Assembly: GCF_001907675.1 (NCBI RefSeq)
Contig: NZ_MPNT01000049.1
Span: 1-35,077 of the forward strand
Length of the DNA stretch: 35,077 bases
Reading direction: 5' to 3'
DNA from: Mycobacterium paraffinicum
GTDB lineage: Bacteria; Actinomycetota; Actinomycetes; Mycobacteriales; Mycobacteriaceae
Shown here: positions 17,548 to 27,093 of the stretch, piece by piece
Position numbering within the stretch: position 1 is the stretch's first letter
How the letters are laid out: every line of letters starts with the position of its first letter
Notes under the pieces: generated by a model
What the model saw: only the letters and a program-made list of their open reading frames with translations
What the model was told of the DNA's origin: nothing
The model's database searches: none
Position numbers and translations under genes: made by a program

Positions 17548-17642
17548 GATTCGTCAGTGATAAGCCGGTACAGCGTGTACAGCGCGAACCATGAGATCAC
17601 CACGACCGCCACGACCAGCATGATCTCGAAGAAGAGCACCAC
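17544..17642 (-). CDS. Tiny single-helix membrane protein coupled to nitrobindin
   Basis: A 32-residue frame begins with two consecutive GTG codons at 17642 and 17639 and reads [18 protein letters not shown], then [14 protein letters not shown]. One transmembrane helix covers about residues 4-25, followed by a short polar tail. Its stop codon lies inside the GTGA that starts nitrobindin, the arrangement of translationally coupled genes. The overlap and the clean membrane-protein pattern support a real gene. Against it, no ribosome binding site is visible before either GTG. Function unknown; it may anchor or modulate nitrobindin. Confidence 0.55.
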   Translation of the reverse strand: MVLFFEIMLVVAVVVISWFALYTLYRLITDES

Positions 17643-17692
17643 GGGGACAAGTCTATTCGCCCCGCGCGATCCCGGTCAGGGCAGCCGGGGTC

Positions 17693-17995
17693 TCAGGCGA
17701 TCTTGACGTCCACCTCGTGGATACCGGCGCCCGACGGGCTCACCACGGCGTTCCCGTTGCCGGACGCCGACAGAGCGCGCAGCGTCCAGGAGCCCGGCGC
17801 CGCGAAGAACCGGAAGTCGCCCGTGGCCGACGCGACGACCTCGGCCGTGAACTCGTCCGACGAGTCGAGCAGGCGGACGAACGCGCCGCCCACCGCCTGG
17901 CCATCGCTGTCCACGACGCGGCCGGTGATCACCGTTTCCTTCTCCAAGTCGACGCTGGCGGGCAACGTCACTCCTTGTTTCGGGGCAGAGCACAT
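17693..17995 (-). CDS. sseC2: DUF1416 protein SseC2
   Basis: This 100-residue protein matches M. tuberculosis SseC. It opens with MCSAPKQG, whose Cys2 is conserved at this spot in the family as I recall it. The rest is a small carboxypeptidase-regulatory-like beta-sandwich with the strands TVITGRVVDSDGQAVGGAFVRLLD at about 21-44 and FRFFAAPGSWTLRALSA at about 61-77. It always follows a cysA-type sulfurtransferase and probably accepts or helps handle sulfur, for example for thiosulfate use or cofactor sulfuration. The start lies 1 nt after the cysA2 stop region, so the two are surely cotranscribed. Confidence 0.88.
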   Translation of the reverse strand: MCSAPKQGVTLPASVDLEKETVITGRVVDSDGQAVGGAFVRLLDSSDEFTAEVVASATGDFRFFAAPGSWTLRALSASGNGNAVVSPSGAGIHEVDVKIA

Positions 17996-17996
17996 A

Positions 17997-18830
17997 TCAG
18001 CTTCCCAACTCGATCGGGGCACCCACCAGGGAGCCGTATTCCGTCCAACTTCCGTCGTAGTTCTTGACGTTTTTGTGGCCGAGTAATTCCCGGAGCACGA
18101 ACCAGGTATGCGAAGACCGCTCGCCGATCCGGCAATACGCGATCGTTTCCTTGGAGCCGTCCAGGTCCGCGTCGGCGTACAGCTTCGCCAGGTCCTCGTC
18201 GGACTTGAAGGTGCCGTCCTCGTTGGCGGCCTTGCTCCACGGCACGTTGATCGCCCCCGGAATGTGGCCGGGCCGCTGGCTCTGCTCCTGCGGCAGGTGC
18301 GCCGGCGCCAGGATCTTGCCGGAGAACTCGTCGGGCGAGCGCACGTCGACCAGGTTCTTGGTGTTGATGGCCGCGATGACCTCGTCGCGGAACGCCCGGA
18401 TGCTGTTGTCCGGGGCGGCGGCGGTGTACGAGGTGGCGGGCCTGCTGACGGTGTCGCTGGACAGCGCGCGCCCGTCGAGCTCCCATTTCTTGCGGCCACC
18501 GTCGAGCAACTTGACCTTGTCGTGCCCGTACAGCTTGAAGTACCAGTAGGCGTAGGCGGCGAACCAGTTGTTGTTGCCGCCGTAGAGGATCACGGTGTCG
18601 TCATTGGCGACGCCACGTTCGCTGAGCAGCTTCGAGAATTGCTGCGCGTCGACGAAATCCCGCTTGACCGGGTCCTGCAAGTCCGAACGCCAGTCCAGCC
18701 TGATCGCGCCGGGGATGTGGCCGGTGTCGTATGCGCTGGTGTCCTCGTCGACTTCTACGAAGACGACACCGGCGGCGTCGAGATTGCTCTCGGCCCAGTC
18801 CGCGGAGACCAGGACGTCGGAGCGTGCCAT
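17997..18830 (-). CDS. cysA2: Thiosulfate sulfurtransferase (tandem rhodanese)
   Basis: This 277-residue protein is the same length as M. tuberculosis CysA2. It has two rhodanese domains, about residues 1-145 and 155-277. The active-site loop CRIGERS begins at Cys233, the residue that carries the persulfide. The N-terminal domain keeps the fold but has no catalytic cysteine in the equivalent loop (LYGGNNNW). It moves sulfane sulfur from thiosulfate to cyanide or thiol acceptors and feeds sulfur metabolism. It lies between a DUF4395 gene and sseC2 in one operon, preceded by a polycysteine leader ORF, so cysteine supply probably controls it. The ATG has ggatcacc upstream, a weak ribosome binding site. 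Confidence 0.94.
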   Translation of the reverse strand: MARSDVLVSADWAESNLDAAGVVFVEVDEDTSAYDTGHIPGAIRLDWRSDLQDPVKRDFVDAQQFSKLLSERGVANDDTVILYGGNNNWFAAYAYWYFKLYGHDKVKLLDGGRKKWELDGRALSSDTVSRPATSYTAAAPDNSIRAFRDEVIAAINTKNLVDVRSPDEFSGKILAPAHLPQEQSQRPGHIPGAINVPWSKAANEDGTFKSDEDLAKLYADADLDGSKETIAYCRIGERSSHTWFVLRELLGHKNVKNYDGSWTEYGSLVGAPIELGS

Positions 18831-18864
18831 GGGGTGATCCTTTCGATCGCTTTCAAAAAACGGG

Positions 18865-19335
18865 TCACGCGGTGCGCGCCGCGCCTCGGAAGCGCGCGAC
18901 CAGCGGGTAGAGCTGGCAGCCCAGGCAGATGCCGAAGGCCGCATTCAGGAAGGCGGCGGTGAGTGCCGCGGCGGTGGCGACGACACCGACCAAAAACGCG
19001 CCCGCGGCGAACCCGACGACGCCGACGACCGCGAAGAGCAGGCCGACGAGTTGGGCGAACTTCAGCGGTGCCACCGGTTCGCGTTCCTGGACGGGCCCGA
19101 GGCGGGGCGCCACCAAGCGGGCGAATATGCGCCCGTAGGGGTGCTTGCGCGGGCCGCCGACGGCGCCGATGGCGAAGATGACTGCTTGCACGCCGAGAAT
19201 GACCGCCGCCGCCAGCGGGCTGACGGCGGATACGGCGAGGGTGATCACCAGGACGGCGGTCGTCACCCAGGCGGCGAACCTGGGACCCCGCACGTCAACG
19301 ATGTCTTGCTGGGTGGTGGTGTTGCTGCTCGGCAC
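18865..19335 (-). CDS. DUF4395 membrane protein of the sulfur operon
   Basis: This 156-residue protein has four hydrophobic stretches, about 22-40 and 42-58 in the first half and 92-108 and 112-132 in the second. It ends with the DUF4395 signature GICLGCQLYPLVAR (a C-x-x-C pair). DUF4395 proteins occur next to thioredoxins and rhodaneses, and the CxxC suggests a thiol-redox or sulfur-transfer role at the membrane. M. tuberculosis has the thioredoxin-like thiX at this place; here no thioredoxin gene is present. The GTG at 19335 has a good aggag 8 nt upstream (plus positions 19343-19347). Confidence 0.85.
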   Translation of the reverse strand: MPSSNTTTQQDIVDVRGPRFAAWVTTAVLVITLAVSAVSPLAAAVILGVQAVIFAIGAVGGPRKHPYGRIFARLVAPRLGPVQEREPVAPLKFAQLVGLLFAVVGVVGFAAGAFLVGVVATAAALTAAFLNAAFGICLGCQLYPLVARFRGAARTA

Positions 19336-19438
19336 GGTACTACTCCTGGATACGCCTGTTGCTTATGGGAACGACGGGAGACGGCCTCGGTAACGTTCCG
19401 GGGTTGCTCCGAGTGCTTACGCGAAAGCGCGCGGCGAC
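19336..19438 (-). promoter_or_regulatory. Putative cysteine-responsive attenuator region
   Basis: This 103-nt stretch separates the leader-ORF stop from the DUF4395 start. Two stems can form on the RNA: plus positions 19386-19390 with 19409-19413 (CTCGG/CCGAG), and 19368-19373 with 19394-19399 (GGAACG/CGTTCC). Each uses bases in the other's loop, so they form a pseudoknot or alternate. Ribosome pausing at scarce cysteine in the leader ORF could switch between them or expose the ribosome binding site at 19343-19347. The mechanism is inference. Confidence 0.4.
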
Positions 19439-19528
19439 TCAGCAGCTACAGCGACAGCAACAGCCCGCGGTGCGGCACAGATCGACTGCGCGGCGTTGGG
19501 TGAGCAGAGGCTCAAGGCGGGCTAGCAC
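19439..19528 (-). CDS. Polycysteine leader peptide (uORF) of the sulfur operon
   Basis: A 29-residue ORF starts with GTG at 19528 and ends with TGA at 19439-19441. Its last twelve or so residues read LCRTAGCCCRCSC: six of the 29 residues are Cys. The middle RRAVDLCR resembles the RRxVDLxR pattern of actinobacterial leader peptides upstream of sulfur genes. A TAAGCT -10 element 7 nt upstream makes the mRNA leaderless from this GTG. Cysteine-responsive attenuation by such leaderless uORFs has been described in mycobacteria; here it would couple DUF4395-cysA2-sseC2 expression to Cys-tRNA charging. The frame is too short for normal gene calling. Confidence 0.82.
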   Translation of the reverse strand: MLARLEPLLTQRRAVDLCRTAGCCCRCSC

Positions 19529-19541
19529 GTCGGCAAGCTTA
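19529..19541 (-). promoter_or_regulatory. Leaderless promoter of the sulfur operon
   Basis: On the minus strand TAAGCT (plus 19536-19541) is a TANNNT -10 hexamer with exactly 7 nt before the GTG of the leader ORF at 19528. Transcription would begin at that G. The promoter sits in the 82-bp gap after lmeA. Confidence 0.6.
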
Positions 19542-19610
19542 CCGAATGACGGACGGCGATCAAACTCGCCGCGGTAGCCGCGCATACCGCGGGCTCCGGC
19601 GCTGACCGGG

Positions 19611-20423
19611 TCACGACCGCTTGAAGCCGTCCATGCTGACGGTGACCCCGTAGCTGATGCCTTCGATGATGACGTCGGAGCCGCGCGCCCCCTCGGTCTT
19701 GGGTGCCACCCCGAAGGGAAGCCGCTGGTCGGGCACCCTGGCGGTGAAGGCCCGCAGCACCGCGTCCCGCTTGTCGTCCGGAACTGTTTGATCCGCGGTG
19801 TCCGCCCCGGTCAGGACGCCGGTCGGGGTGATCACCAGCGTCGCCTGGTCGTCCGGGGCGATGGACAGGTCCACCGAGACGCTGACCCGGTGTTCGAAGT
19901 TGGCCGAGTGCGGGGTGCCGCTGAACACCACCCCGTGGCTGTCGGAAATGCCGGACGCGGTGACGCCACCGGTGGCGGTGTTCGTTTCTTTGGGCGGCGC
20001 CTCGACCATCAGATCGCTGATGCCCATGTACCGGCCCAGGTGCGTCGAGTCGATGATGACGCGGCTCTCCAGTTTGCCCACCGGCAGCTCGGCATCGGGC
20101 CCGATCAGCCACGACGCGTGGCTCAAATCGACCGAGTACATCGTGGCTTCGAGGGTGGCCTTGCCGACAGTCGCGTGGTCGACGGCGTTGGCTTTGATCT
20201 CCAGCTGGTTGTAGTGGCCGCGCATCGCCTGCGGGATGAACGGGAACGCCACGATCGCCACGAACGGGTCGGACCGCAAATTGGCCGCTTTGCGCACGCT
20301 GCACGAAAGCCGGTATTCGGCGTATATGCTGCTCCCGTAGTCGATGGCGACCGCACCGGCCACCACCACGGCCACGGCGATCCCCGCGGCCGCCGTCGCC
20401 ACCAGCACCTTGCGCACCCGCAT
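19611..20423 (-). CDS. lmeA: LmeA-type lipid-binding protein (DUF2993) for lipomannan elongation
   Basis: From the ATG at 20423 the protein has 270 residues, the same as Rv0817c. An N-terminal membrane segment or signal (about 6-27) leads to a DUF2993 domain, with the strands LEIKANAVDHATVGKATLEATMYSVDLS and a final SDVIIEGISYGVTVSMDGF. LmeA is a periplasmic protein that supports mannose-chain elongation of lipomannan and helps keep envelope integrity. An ATG 111 nt earlier (20534) would add a 37-residue extension; it lacks a ribosome binding site, whereas ggaggg precedes 20423. It is divergent from the GlnR-type gene. Confidence 0.85.
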   Translation of the reverse strand: MRVRKVLVATAAAGIAVAVVVAGAVAIDYGSSIYAEYRLSCSVRKAANLRSDPFVAIVAFPFIPQAMRGHYNQLEIKANAVDHATVGKATLEATMYSVDLSHASWLIGPDAELPVGKLESRVIIDSTHLGRYMGISDLMVEAPPKETNTATGGVTASGISDSHGVVFSGTPHSANFEHRVSVSVDLSIAPDDQATLVITPTGVLTGADTADQTVPDDKRDAVLRAFTARVPDQRLPFGVAPKTEGARGSDVIIEGISYGVTVSMDGFKRS

Positions 20424-20599
20424 ATTGTGGCGTAACCCTCCGTCCGAGCTGTCGCGAACCGCCCGGGTGGCGGCGCTCACACTGCGTCGTCCCCGCACCA
20501 GAGTGGCAGGTGGCAAGTTATCGTTAGATGACATGGCAACTAACGCGTCGTTGCGTTGCGAATTGTGAAGATGCCGTTCCCCCGAGCTGGAGGGGCTAG
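20424..20599. other. Divergent intergenic region between lmeA and the GlnR-type gene
   Basis: This 176-bp region holds the 5' ends of two divergent genes. The ribosome binding site of the GlnR-type gene (ggagggg) lies at about 20588-20594. A shadow N-terminal extension of LmeA reads through part of it. I see no convincing promoter hexamers or repeats. The taactaacg/cgttagatgac stretch near 20522-20546 is a partial inverted repeat that could be an operator. Confidence 0.35.
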
Positions 20600-22287
<1,688 letters not shown>

Positions 22288-22449
22288 CCGCGGGCGGCGG
22301 GTGGGCTCGTGCCTGGCGGTTGTCACCTGCGCTTGCCAGTGAGAAGTTGCCGTGGGCTGGGTCGGAGCATATTTTCGCGACGACCTGGCAACCTCTTGGG
22401 AGACGGCCGGCGGCACGCGGGCACGACAACGCGTCAGGAAGCGAGATCG
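22288..22449 (+). other. Gap between mshD and pstS
   Basis: This 162-bp region should hold the pstS promoter. It has short repeated elements (gttgtcacc, cttgccagt, acctggcaacct), but no pair that I would call a RegX3 box with confidence. gcatatttt (22368-22376) is an AT-rich spot that may be part of a promoter. No gene is visible. Confidence 0.3.
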
Positions 22450-23577
22450 GTGAGGCTCGACAGGGGAGGCAGGGCGCTGGCCGTCCTGGTCGTGGCGGTG
22501 GCTGTCGGTAGCGGCGCGCTGATTGGCTGTGGCAGCGACCAGAACCGCCGCGGGGCGTCGCCGGCGGCCGTCTCCGGGCCGACGGGCACCGCCGGATGCG
22601 GCGGGAAGAACAAGCTGACGGCGGAAGGCTCGACGGCTCAACAGAACGCGGTGGCGTTGTTCAACCAGGTCTGGGGCCAGTACTGCCCGGGCAAGAGCGT
22701 CTCGTACAACGCGACCGGTTCCGGCGCCGGGCGCGAGCAGTTCATCGCCGGCCATGTCGACTTCGCGGGCGCCGATTCCCCGCTGGCCGCGGACCAGATC
22801 GGTCCGGCCTCCGCGCGCTGCGACGGGAACCCGGCGTGGGACTTGCCGCTGGTGTTCGGGCCGATCGCCCTGGTCTACAACGTCGCCGAGGTGCCGGCAC
22901 TGGTGGTCAGCAGCGACGCGCTGGCCAAGATCTTCACCGGTCGGATCACGGCCTGGAATGACCCGATCCTGGCGGCGCTCAATCCCGGCGTGGTGCTGCC
23001 CGACACCAAGATCACGCCGATCTACCGGACGGATTCGTCGGGTACCACCGACAACGTGCAGAAGTTTCTGACGGCCGCCGCACCGCAGAGCTGGACCAAG
23101 GGTGTGGGCACCGAGTTCCAGGGCGGCGTCGGCGAGGGGGCCACCAAGTCGGCCGGTGTCGTGCAGGCCGTGCGGACCACGCCGGGCGCCATCGGCTATG
23201 TGGAGAAGGGCTTCGCCGATCAGGCCGGCCTGCCCTACGCGCAAATCGGCACCAACAAGGGTGGCGTCATCCCGCTCACCAACGAGACCGCCGGAAACGC
23301 GGTGAGGGCGGCCGATTTCGTCGGCGACGGCAACGACCTGGTGCTCGACCTGAACCCGATGTACAGCTCCCAGGACCCCCGGTCATACCCGTTGGTCCTG
23401 GCCACATACGAGATCGTGTGCTCGAAGGGCGCCGACGCGGACACCTCAGGGGCGATCAAGTCGTTCCTCACGGTCGCCGCCGGCAGCGGACAGGCCGACC
23501 TTGCGTCGGCCGGCTATGTTCCGCTGCCCGATAAGGTCAAAGAGCGGCTGGTTGCCGCGATCAATGCTCTGCAGTGA
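22450..23577 (+). CDS. pstS: Phosphate-binding lipoprotein PstS
   Basis: This 375-residue protein is the periplasmic phosphate receptor of the Pst ABC transporter. The N-terminus has a signal peptide ending in a lipobox, LIG-Cys27, so the mature protein is lipid-anchored. KLTAEGSTAQQNAV near 57-70, YNATGSGAGREQF near 86-98, VDFAGADSPL near 102 and YRTDSSGTTDNVQKF near 196 are the phosphate-binding loops. The GTG at 22450 with gaagcgag upstream is preferred over an in-frame start at 22309, which would put about 47 residues before the signal peptide. It begins a pstS-pstC-pstA-pstB operon. Confidence 0.94.
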   Translation: MRLDRGGRALAVLVVAVAVGSGALIGCGSDQNRRGASPAAVSGPTGTAGCGGKNKLTAEGSTAQQNAVALFNQVWGQYCPGKSVSYNATGSGAGREQFIAGHVDFAGADSPLAADQIGPASARCDGNPAWDLPLVFGPIALVYNVAEVPALVVSSDALAKIFTGRITAWNDPILAALNPGVVLPDTKITPIYRTDSSGTTDNVQKFLTAAAPQSWTKGVGTEFQGGVGEGATKSAGVVQAVRTTPGAIGYVEKGFADQAGLPYAQIGTNKGGVIPLTNETAGNAVRAADFVGDGNDLVLDLNPMYSSQDPRSYPLVLATYEIVCSKGADADTSGAIKSFLTVAAGSGQADLASAGYVPLPDKVKERLVAAINALQ

Positions 23578-23625
23578 CCAAGTGGCCCCGGGCTTAAGGA
23601 GCGACCGAACTGTGCCGGGATCACA

Positions 23626-24657
23626 GTGACCACGCCAAACCCCAACGATGCCGGTTCGGGCGCGGCCGTGGCCGCGCCCTTCCCCGAGGCGCCGCTGACA
23701 CCGATCAGTCCGTGGGGAAAAGCCCGGCCACACGTTGGAGACCGGGTGTTTCGCTGGCTGGCCAACGGGTCGGGCCTGCTGCTCGTGGTGGTGATCGGCG
23801 CGATCGGTGGATTCCTGCTCCTGCGCGCGATACCGGCGTTGCGGCGCAACCGGGAGAACTTCTTCAGCTACGGCGGCAACTGGGTGACCACCGACACCTC
23901 GGCGATGCATTTCGGCATCTCCGATCTGCTGAAGGTCACCGTGTTCGTGTCGGCGTTCGCGTTACTGCTGGCCATGCCTGTCGCGCTGGGCGTCGCCATC
24001 TTCATCACGCAGTACTCGTCGCGGCGCGCGGCCGGGCCGCTGGCCTACGCCGTCGATCTGCTGGCCGGTGTTCCCTCCATCATCTACGGCGCGTGGGGCC
24101 TTTATGTGCTGGAGCCGCACCTGCGTCCCGTCGCGACCTGGCTGAACCGATCGCTGGGTTGGTGTTTCCTGTTCGCCCACGGCAACACGTCGGTCGCCGG
24201 CGGTGGCACCATCTTCACGGGCGGCATCGTCCTGGCGGTGATGATCCTGCCGATCATCACCGCCGTCACCCGTGAAGTGTTCATCCAGACACCGCAGGAC
24301 CAGATCGAGGCCGTGCTGGCGCTCGGCGCCACCCGCTGGGAAGTGGTGAAGACGGTCGTGGTGCCGTTCGGGTGGTCCGGCTATATCAGCGCGGCGGTGC
24401 TGGGGCTGGGCCGCGCCCTGGGGGAGACGGTCGCGCTGCTGATCATCCTGCGCGGGACCCAGGCGATGTTCGGCTGGTCGCTGTTCGACGGGGGCTCGAC
24501 CGTCGCGACCATGATCGCGGGGGCCGCCGCCCAATTCGATGACCAATACAAAGCCGGCGCGTACATCGCCGCGGGGCTGGCGCTCTTCGTGCTCACCTTC
24601 CTCGTCGACGCCCTGGCACGCGGCGCCGCGGCCGGTAGCCGATGGGGCGCCCGATGA
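23626..24657 (+). CDS. pstC: Phosphate ABC transporter permease PstC
   Basis: This 343-residue permease has about six membrane helices, beginning at about 46-67 (GSGLLLVVVIGAIGGFLLL). The EAA loop that docks on PstB reads EAVLALGATRWEVVKTVVVPFGWSGYISAAVLGLGRALGE near 225-265. The GTG at 23626 follows pstS by 48 nt. aaggag at about 23596-23600 is rather far from it, and a nearer GTG at 23612 is out of frame, so translation of pstC may be modest. It pairs with PstA to form the channel. Confidence 0.93.
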   Translation: MTTPNPNDAGSGAAVAAPFPEAPLTPISPWGKARPHVGDRVFRWLANGSGLLLVVVIGAIGGFLLLRAIPALRRNRENFFSYGGNWVTTDTSAMHFGISDLLKVTVFVSAFALLLAMPVALGVAIFITQYSSRRAAGPLAYAVDLLAGVPSIIYGAWGLYVLEPHLRPVATWLNRSLGWCFLFAHGNTSVAGGGTIFTGGIVLAVMILPIITAVTREVFIQTPQDQIEAVLALGATRWEVVKTVVVPFGWSGYISAAVLGLGRALGETVALLIILRGTQAMFGWSLFDGGSTVATMIAGAAAQFDDQYKAGAYIAAGLALFVLTFLVDALARGAAAGSRWGAR

Positions 24658-25568
24658 CCTCGATGTTGGACCGCCCGCTGAAGCCGCGCACGTTCTCCCG
24701 GCCCAGCCGCCGCCGCCGGGCCGCGGATCACGTTGCGCTGGTGCTGGTTTCGCTGTCCATGGTGATCGCGGTGACGCCCCTGCTGTTGGTGCTGTACTCG
24801 GTGGTCGCCAAGGGGTTCAGGGCGATCTCGTCGACCGTGTGGTGGACGCACTCGCAAGCGGGCATGACCGCCTTCGTGGCCGGCGGCGGCGCCTACCACG
24901 CGGTCGTGGGCACCGTGTTGCAGGGAGTGGTGTGCGCGCTCATCTCCGTCCCGGTCGGCGTCATGCTCGCCATCTATCTGGCCGAATACGGCGGCGGCAC
25001 CGCGCTGGGCAGGCTGGCCTCGTTCATGGTCGACATCCTGAGCGGGGTGCCCTCGATCGTGGCGGCGTTGTTCATCTACGCCCTGTTCGTGGCGACGCTG
25101 GGCTTTCCCCGTTCCGAGTTTGCGGTGTCGCTGGCGCTGGTCCTGTTGATGCTGCCGGTGATCGTGCGAGCCACCGAGGAGATGCTGCGAATCGTCCCGG
25201 TGGACCTGCGCGAGGCCAGCTACGCGCTGGGTGTCCCGAAGTGGAAGACGATCCTGCGGGTGGTGATCCCCACCGGGCTGTCGGGCATCATCACCGGCAT
25301 CTTGCTGGCGCTGGCCCGGGTGATGGGCGAGACGGCCCCGTTGCTGATCCTGGTGGGCTACGCGCAGTCCATGAACTTCGACATCTTCAGTGGCTTCATG
25401 GGGACGCTACCCGGCATGATGTACAACCAGACCAGCGCCGGTGCGGGGGTGATTCCGGTCCCGACGGATCGGTTGTGGGGTGCCGCCCTAACCCTCATCC
25501 TGGTGATCGCCACAATCAATGTCGGGGCCCGAGCGATAGCGAAATTCCTTGGCACCAAGAAGTCATAG
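24654..25568 (+). CDS. pstA: Phosphate ABC transporter permease PstA
   Basis: This 304-residue permease has six helices and the PstA EAA loop REASYALGVPKWKTILRVVIPTGLSGIITGILLALARVMGET near 185-225. The ATG at 24654 is chosen because it overlaps the pstC stop (ATGA), the common coupled arrangement. An earlier ATG at 24642 is in frame and adds four residues. It ends 13 nt before the pstB GTG. The PstCA pair needs the ATPase PstB, whose gene is frameshifted here. Confidence 0.93.
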   Translation: MTSMLDRPLKPRTFSRPSRRRRAADHVALVLVSLSMVIAVTPLLLVLYSVVAKGFRAISSTVWWTHSQAGMTAFVAGGGAYHAVVGTVLQGVVCALISVPVGVMLAIYLAEYGGGTALGRLASFMVDILSGVPSIVAALFIYALFVATLGFPRSEFAVSLALVLLMLPVIVRATEEMLRIVPVDLREASYALGVPKWKTILRVVIPTGLSGIITGILLALARVMGETAPLLILVGYAQSMNFDIFSGFMGTLPGMMYNQTSAGAGVIPVPTDRLWGAALTLILVIATINVGARAIAKFLGTKKS

Positions 25569-25581
25569 GCAGGAGCAGTAA

Positions 25582-26359
25582 GTGGCCAAACGGTTGGACC
25601 TCAAAGCCGTCAACATCTACTACGGTTCGTTTCACGCGGTCGCGGATGTGACGCTGTCGATCCTGCCGCGCAGCGTCACGGCGTTCATCGGGCCCGTCGG
25701 GTTGCGGCAAGACGACGGTGCTGCGCACGCTCAACCGGATGCACGAGGTGGTCCCCGGCGGACGGGTTGAGGGCAGCGTGCTCCTCGACGACGAGGACAT
25801 CTACGGCGCCGGGGTCGACCCGGTCGGCGTCCGGCGGGCGATCGGAATGGTGTTCCAGCGACCGAACCCGTTCCCCGCCATGTCGATTCGCGACAACGTG
25901 GTCGCCGGTTTGAAGCTGCAGGGCGTTCGCAACCGCAAGATGCTCGACGAGACAGCCGAGTATTCGCTGCGCGGCGCGAACCTGTGGGATGAGGTCAAGG
26001 ACCGGTTGGACAGGCCGGGCGGCGGGTTGTCCGGCGGTCAGCAACAGCGCTTGTGTATCGCGCGGGCGATCGCCGTGCAGCCCGATGTGCTGCTCATGGA
26101 CGAGCCGTGCTCCGCGCTGGACCCGATCTCGACGATGGCGATCGAGGAACTGATCAGCGAGCTCAAGCAGGACTACACCATCGTCATCGTCACCCACAAC
26201 ATGCAGCAGGCGGCGCGGGTCAGCGACTACACCGCGTTCTTCAACCTGGAGGCCGTCGGCAAGCCGGGGCGGTTGATCGAGGTCGACGACACCGAGAAGA
26301 TCTTCTCCAACCCCAGCCAGAAGGCGACGGAGGATTACATCTCCGGGCGCTTCGGCTGA
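25582..26359 (+). pseudogene. pstB: Phosphate ABC transporter ATPase PstB/PhoT, frameshifted in the P-loop
   Basis: Two frames together encode a 258-residue PstB, the length of M. tuberculosis PhoT. The first frame gives [20 protein letters not shown]...AFIGP and then derails; the second gives [13 protein letters not shown] to the end. The expected Walker [10 protein letters not shown], is split by one extra base, most simply the g at 25696. The signature LSGGQQQR, Walker B LLMDEP and the H-loop THNMQQ are intact. As written no functional ATPase can be made; a restart at GTG 25718 would lack the P-loop. The rest shows no decay, so a sequencing or assembly error is quite possible. The start is GTG at 25582 with aggag upstream. 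Confidence 0.9.
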
Positions 26360-26368
26360 TCCGGTCGG

Positions 26369-27037
26369 CTATTGCGGGGCCGCTTTCGTTTCCTCTTCGG
26401 GAAGCTTTCCGGTCGCCTGGAAGATGACGCGCCTGGCCACTTCGACGGCGTGGTCGGCGAAGCGCTCGTAGAACCGGCCCAGCAGGGTGACATCGACCGC
26501 GGCGGCCACCCCGTATTTCCATTCGCGGTCCATCAACACCGAAAACAGGTGGCGGTGTAGGTCGTCCATCGCGTCGTCCTCTTCGCGAATCCGGGCGGCC
26601 TTCTCCGGATCGCGGGACATCACCACCTCTTGCGCGCTGTTGCCCAATTCGACTGCGACCCGGCCCATTTCGGCGAAGTAGCCATTGACCTCTTCGGGCA
26701 GCGCGTGCTGGGGATGCCTGCGGCGGGCGATCTTCGCGACGTGCAGGGCAAGCGCGCCCATCCGGTCGATGTCGGCCACCATCTGGATGGCGCTCACGAT
26801 GGACCGCAGATCACCGGCGACCGGCGCCTGCAGGGCCAGCAGCACGAAGGCGCTCTCCTCGGCGCGGGCGCTCAGGGTGGCGATCTTTTCGTGGTCGGAA
26901 ATCACTTGCTCGGCCAACACCAGATCGGCCTGCAACAGGGTTTGGGTGGCCCGCTCCATGGCGATACCCGCCAGCCCGCACATCTCGCCGAGCTGCGCGG
27001 ATAACTCCGAGAGCTGCTCATGGTAGGCGGTCCGCAT
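26369..27037 (-). CDS. phoY2: PhoU/PhoY2 phosphate-signalling protein
   Basis: This 222-residue protein is two PhoU three-helix-bundle repeats, about 1-110 and 115-215, with [23 protein letters not shown] at the start and [12 protein letters not shown] and [18 protein letters not shown] as the conserved repeat cores. PhoU links the Pst transporter to the SenX3-RegX3 two-component system and represses it when phosphate is plentiful; PhoY proteins also affect drug persistence in M. tuberculosis. An ATG at 27037 is used; the longer 27097 start adds about 20 residues not typical of the family. It converges on pstB, 9 nt from its end. Confidence 0.92.
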   Translation of the reverse strand: MRTAYHEQLSELSAQLGEMCGLAGIAMERATQTLLQADLVLAEQVISDHEKIATLSARAEESAFVLLALQAPVAGDLRSIVSAIQMVADIDRMGALALHVAKIARRRHPQHALPEEVNGYFAEMGRVAVELGNSAQEVVMSRDPEKAARIREEDDAMDDLHRHLFSVLMDREWKYGVAAAVDVTLLGRFYERFADHAVEVARRVIFQATGKLPEEETKAAPQ

Positions 27038-27093
27038 ACCGCCAAGCCTACGTTCTCGGGACTGAAAACGGGCGGCGGAGCGCCCAAAAGCGC

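Noticed and set aside
22288..22449. RegX3/Pho box upstream of pstS
   Set aside because: Short partial matches exist, but no convincing pair of direct repeats with correct spacing.
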